A DNA stretch of 64,000 bases from Pezicula radicicola (lineage: Eukaryota; Ascomycota; Leotiomycetes; Helotiales; Dermateaceae): the NCBI GenBank assembly GCA_003008705.1, contig PDUO01000031.1, forward strand, positions 372,001 through 436,000, written 5' to 3'. The stretch's first letter is position 1. Each line of letters starts with the position of its first letter. The notes beneath the pieces were generated by a model that was given only the letters and a program-made list of their open reading frames with translations, ran no database searches and was not told the origin of the DNA. This document shows positions 59,526 to 64,000 of this stretch, in pieces. The position numbers were made by a program, and so were the translations under genes.

Positions 59526-61125
59526 TCACCTTTCAGAACTCTGCAAATTACCCAAGAAAGTAACAAGAACAGCACAATATGTCGAAGTCCCAACGAAAAT
59601 TTCTTCAACTCCAGCATCGGTAAGAAGCGACATCATAGCCGAGAAGATAAACACAAATACAAGAACAACAACTGACATGGAAACTCTACTCATTGATGTA
59701 AGAAGAAATAAGATGACAGGAACGAGTAGAATTATTACAGCAATGCATACAACAATGAGTCTACCCATTAGACTAATGCGCTTAGTCGAGAAGAATTTAA
59801 CTCGAGGATCATACTGCGATTTATTTCGCTGCTTTTGGGGCATTGCGAATCTCTATGATTTGATTAGCACTAGAAGCAATAATAGGGAGGCCTGCAAGCA
59901 CCTTCAGCCAAGAGTTAGGTGGTGTGTCAATTCGTGCCCGAATGAAATCCTCGAACCGATTTCGCCGTTGTGGGACAAGAGAAACAAAATCATCGGGACG
60001 AAAAATCCATTCGAATTCCTCATTGTCAACAGGCTTATTTTGCCATATCCATTTGAAAACACTGTCATGATCTTTTGCCGGCGTTTGGTCAAGCTCCTTG
60101 AGATGTTTTTGATTCAACAAGATAGCATCTAGCATTCTCCATCTGTCAGCTCATGCACTTTGAGAAATGAATTCCATAGGGTTACCGTACCATAACGTAG
60201 AAGTCTTTCCTCGAGCTCGTTATGCAAATTTCGTTGTGTGGCATCCCACCCCTCTTTGAAGTTTGTAGTTTTTAGACGCCACCACTCGTCGCCTTTCTCA
60301 TCGCTCTTATCCAAATCAGCCAGCTGCTTCTCGAGCTTGGTAATCTCGGTCATGTGGATAAGTAGAAGCCTCGAGTGGATTTGTCCAAAACGTCTATAAA
60401 TACTGAAGCTATCAGCCGAATCCAGAAAAGCTGCCATCCTCGGCCAGCCCTGTGGATAGTCGGCATCTATTGTTATATTAGTATCAGATGCTTTAAAAAT
60501 GCAGGAACGACTAGCGAAACTTACAAGAATCGTACTGGAACTTGTCATACCCTGGTTGATAGGCTTTCGAAGTATCGGATTCGGAGGTGTCAGACGGAAA
60601 AATTCGATTATTCAGTTTCACGGCCCACTCTCGCCATAGTTGCACACCCATGTCTGTGGGTCGTCGCGAGGAAGGTCTTTGGGATGTCTTTGGGCTTTCC
60701 GTCTGCGTAGGGTCAACGGTGCCACTGCCATGGCTTGTTCCATCTATAGTAGATGGCGATAGTCGTGGAAAAACAGGTCGGCAAAGGTACTGTTGCCATC
60801 CCTCATTACCTGCGGGACTTGGTACATGTTGATCCTTGGGAGAAGGGCGTGGGTTGGAATCTTCAGTGCAATTGAATTGTGCGGGAGATATTGAACATCT
60901 CATAGACAAGGCCTCAGTTGTCTTAAGTGGCTTTAACGTACTGGGGAAGTCTCTTGTTGCTCCACTAGTGGCATACCGCGAGCGTCGCATGAACAACGGT
61001 TCATTTGTCTTTAGCGGCTTCCTTGCAGTGGGTAAATCTGCCAAATCTATATGGGAACCCCGCTCAGCCTGATCGTATACATCACTCGTGGGCCTAGAAC
61101 TTCCCATACAGTGCTGTTTTGCCAT
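59526..61125 (-). CDS. DUF6594 membrane protein
   Basis: Exons 61125-60525, 60466-60191, 60128-59902 and 59852-59526, with introns of 49-62 bp, give 476 residues. After a disordered Ser/Pro/Thr-rich N-terminus, G-W-P-R-M-A-A-F-L-D-S and I-Y-R-R-F-G-Q-I-H-S-R-L-L-L open the DUF6594 domain, followed by helical E-L-E-E-R-L-L-R-Y-D-A-I-L-L and F-R-P-D-D-F-V-S-L-V. The C-terminus has three membrane spans, the first L-I-V-V-C-I-A-V-I-I-L-L-V-P-V and the last ending Y-C-A-V-L-V-T-F-L-G-N, as is standard for this fungal family of unknown function. Acceptor choices at 60129 and 59853 were made so that the domain reads through; alternatives hit stops. ATG 61125 is the first reasonable start. Confidence 0.82.
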
Positions 61126-64000
61126 TATAGCAAGCTCTGAACACAAAGAAAACAAGGCAGAAGTTCGTACAATAATCAAGACTGCAGTAACTGCGGTCTG
61201 TGGAAAAGAAACAGAAAAAATCATCTTTACTCCTATGTCTATGATATTTAGACCTCCTTGAGAAAGTATGTCATATTGCTCAAGAGAGAGGCTCAACTAT
61301 GGCGGCGTGCTGTTCACAGGCTCGGTGAGGCAGACTCTGGGCAGGAATACATGCCCAAGACGCCCGGCTTAAGTTTTGCTGGACATGCGCATGCTGTAAT
61401 TCATCCATGAATCCAGCAGGGTAATTACCAAGCAAATGATCTTACAGTAACCATTCGTTCGGAGTTAGTTATCCGCGCATCTTTCTGCAGTCCATCTCTG
61501 CTGGAATCCAGTGAGAACAGCTTCCAGAAAGAGCACTAGCAGAACCAAAAGCGTAGAGCTTCAGTGGATAGACTCGCAGAAATGTGTGCATGTGCCAGCA
61601 AAACGTGGCTGATACGGCTGGTGTGAATGAGAGGTCAGTCCTGGAAATAGTAAGCCACGAAAGAGCATGAAAGAGGATGATTCGCTTGATAGAAAGGAGG
61701 AAGGGTGCTATAGGCGTGTTGCCTTTAGGGCGATTTTGACAAGGGTAGAAGGATGGGTATAGAGAATCCTACTAAAGCTAATAGTAATCTCCCGCATACA
61801 ATGACGGCGAAGACAAGGCCTGAGTAATTGAGGCGTACGTCACTTTCCATATGAAAAAAATCTGCTTTGAAAGGTATAGAGATTATTATACTCCGTATAG
61901 GTTGGCAACTTGCCCTAGGTGCTATTCTCACTCTAAAAGGCCCTAGAAGACATTTCGAAACAGAACATTCATTCCACAACATCAACGCCATAACCGTAGT
62001 TATTGACTTTCAGCTTAGGAGAAGGGAATCATTTTGCGGTACTGTATTTATGTAGTCCTAGAGGCCTATTGATTCGGAAAGACTTAGTAAAGATATGCTT
62101 GGTAGGAAAAGTGGTACTACTTTTGATACGTGATTAATTTAGAAAGCGGTAGCCAATCACCTTAACCACTTGAATGTCGCGAGGCTCAACTTCAAGAAAA
62201 GCCCGTGACATGAATGGCTACAACACCCTAGAGTAGCGCTAACCGCATACAGACCTCATCCAGCGATCCATCCTGAGATTCGCCCTTAGCGACAAAAAAA
62301 GCAGCACTCTCAGCTAATTGGATGATCATGACAGAACCATAGGACCATACAAAATCATACAAAGAAGTCTGCATACAACCGTTAGGATATTCGTGTTTTT
62401 TCCCTGGTTCATATGCTTTGTATTTTTGTTGTGTTGTGTTTATTGGCCACCGACGTCAATGTTAAATCTGGAGAATAAAACAGAGTTTGAAATTTTTTTT
62501 TTTTGAAAAGAAAGGGTGGTCAGACCGATACACAAACAGCCAACGTCAAACAGCAACAGCAACAGCAATACGAACTCTCAAGTTTCTGGACAATAATCAA
62601 TGCAGACGAGGAAAGCAGTAGTGTATGGTACGGCTTCGAACCAACTCTTAGGAGTTCTGGTATAACCACCATGGCTCTGTTGATAAGCCTGGAAAAAACA
62701 GCAAGATATTTACAGGATCTTAAAGTGCAGGTATGTAAAAGAGATTCCCCCCTAATTGCGATTTCTGGCCAGCACAAGTATCTAGCACAAAAGCTGACGC
62801 CAAGTGCAGGGCAAAATGCATTCGTTTGTCTGTTGAGAGTACTTTTCATCAATGACTTTTCTTCGCCGCTTTCTCTTCGGTGACCTCATTGCGAAAGATT
62901 ATAAGCCCACATTCAGAGCCTCGCAACACGAGAGATGGATTGATCATGTACCGAGCTATCATCTTGACGAGATCGACACGATTTCGAAACCGGCCCGTTC
63001 GTTTCCAAGGTTACACAACGCGACAACTCTCTCGAAAACTGCCTCTTGTTTTGGATGGTTGTTGCGAAGGTCGCTCAGTATAGTTTGATACAAAAGAACA
63101 GAGGCGCGCAAACAATGGGGACTGGCGATGTCTAGAATAATTGTCATGAGATGGTATAATTAGCGGCTTCGCCGAGTTTTTGCGCCTCTGTAGCCTTTCC
63201 AAGAGCCCGCCCGAAATCTTGATTATACTTGGTACTGAAGCGAGTTTGACAGCGACCATGAAGCCTGGCGAACTAGGAGATTTCAAGCCGTCGCAAATTA
63301 CACACGCATTTCACGATCTTCCGCCCGATTCACTGAGAACCAGACGCCCCGACCTCGATGCATCAGCAGACTAACTCTTGTTGAAGAGTGCGACCACGAA
63401 GGTCTCGGAGGAGATCGAACTAGGCCTTTTCAACCATAAATTGTCCAACCTTTTGATCCTCCGCGCAACTTCCATGTTGGTTTGAAAAAAGATGTACCTA
63501 GAAGAAGGGTTGGGGTCAAAAGGCGTAGCGAACTGTCGGCTTACGAAGCACTTCTGTCAGTGTCGCCTATTACATATGCTTCACTATCTTGCGGCCACTT
63601 TTGCTAATCATCTTACAGTAGCGATATCACTCCAAAATTGGCTCGGTGAAGGGTGGTTGGTCGCGCTTCAGTTACTTGACTGATTTTTCCTGCACTCTCG
63701 CTTTGGAAACGAAAGGAATGACACAATAATATAACCTTACGAAGTTCTCTCACTTCTTGTAGTACGAGAAGCTGCCCCGTGAGTAATTCTGTACCGTCTG
63801 AGAGGTACGCCTCAGAATTGACTGGATGTGGTGCCATTGCTTCTCCCACCCCTGTCAGGGCAGAGCACCTCGACATAAGTCGTTGAGATTACTGCACATT
63901 CCTTTGAGCCAATACAAAGAGTTTTCTTCTTCCCTAACCTCCGATTGTTTTCTTTTTCATATCGGCGACGGGTTATTTTTGTGTCGTATCACCCAAGTTC
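61126..64000. other. Terminal 2.9 kb without a supportable gene
   Basis: Frames such as 62503-62883 and 63011-63286 occur on both strands but lack a family, codon bias or splice partners. There is a T-run at ~62495-62504 followed by a short CAGCAACAG repeat (~62550-62566). The region right after 61126 contains the promoter of the DUF6594 gene. Confidence 0.5.

Noticed and set aside
62503..62883. 126-codon frame with a Gln run
   Set aside because: Starts beside a T-run, includes a short CAG-type repeat, overlaps a minus-strand frame, and has no family.

Overview
The window reads as nuclear DNA of a filamentous ascomycete (Pezizomycotina), most likely a leotiomycete of the Helotiales type. The reasons are short 46-164 bp introns with GT..AG ends and CTAAC/CTGAC-like branch points, HET-domain genes, a family of 2EXR-domain genes, a VIB-1/XprG (Ndt80-fold) regulator, a DUF6594 membrane protein, and gene-rich blocks separated by AT-rich, RIP-like, gene-poor stretches. 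The taxon is inferred from protein types; no species was identified.

Layout. 0-3 kb: RIP-scarred end of a Tc1/mariner transposase and a HET-gene fragment. 4-6.8 kb: a secreted PEBP-like GPI protein and a mitochondrial Cyc2-type flavoprotein. 7.2-10.7 kb: a large ankyrin gene broken by two stops and several frameshifts. 11.6-16.3 kb: two divergent HET-domain genes around a hairpin-bearing promoter. 16.3-27.6 kb: more than 11 kb with almost no supportable gene. 27.7-29.8 kb: vib-1/xprG-like regulator. 31-32 kb: DUF2011 protein. 33.7-38.3 kb: three tandem 2EXR paralogues. 39.4-46.6 kb: SnoaL-like secreted protein, LaeA-like methyltransferase, EthD protein and a six-exon S10 serine carboxypeptidase with a 12-bp microexon. 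47.8-52.6 kb: an NCS1 nucleobase permease and a 2-oxoglutarate oxygenase transcribed divergently. 52.7-57.6 kb: proteasome chaperone PAC3-like, MMTAG2-like RS protein and a five-finger C2H2 protein. 59.5-61.1 kb: DUF6594 protein. 61.1-64 kb: nothing supportable.

The most unusual structure is a dispersed repeat family. Its copies have ~33-bp terminal inverted repeats (TACCGTACGAATTGGTTTAT...) flanked by TA, and a core made of an ~18-bp unit (GTAACTCACTTGATTTGG) that has expanded into long arrays at 50.58-50.95 kb and 53.39-53.68 kb. The first array has a ~60-bp higher-order period and sits in the divergent permease/oxygenase promoter region. Functionally, the HET genes and the VIB-1-like factor suggest a non-self recognition setting, and the permease/oxygenase pair suggests a small nucleobase-related uptake and oxidation module; both are inferences.
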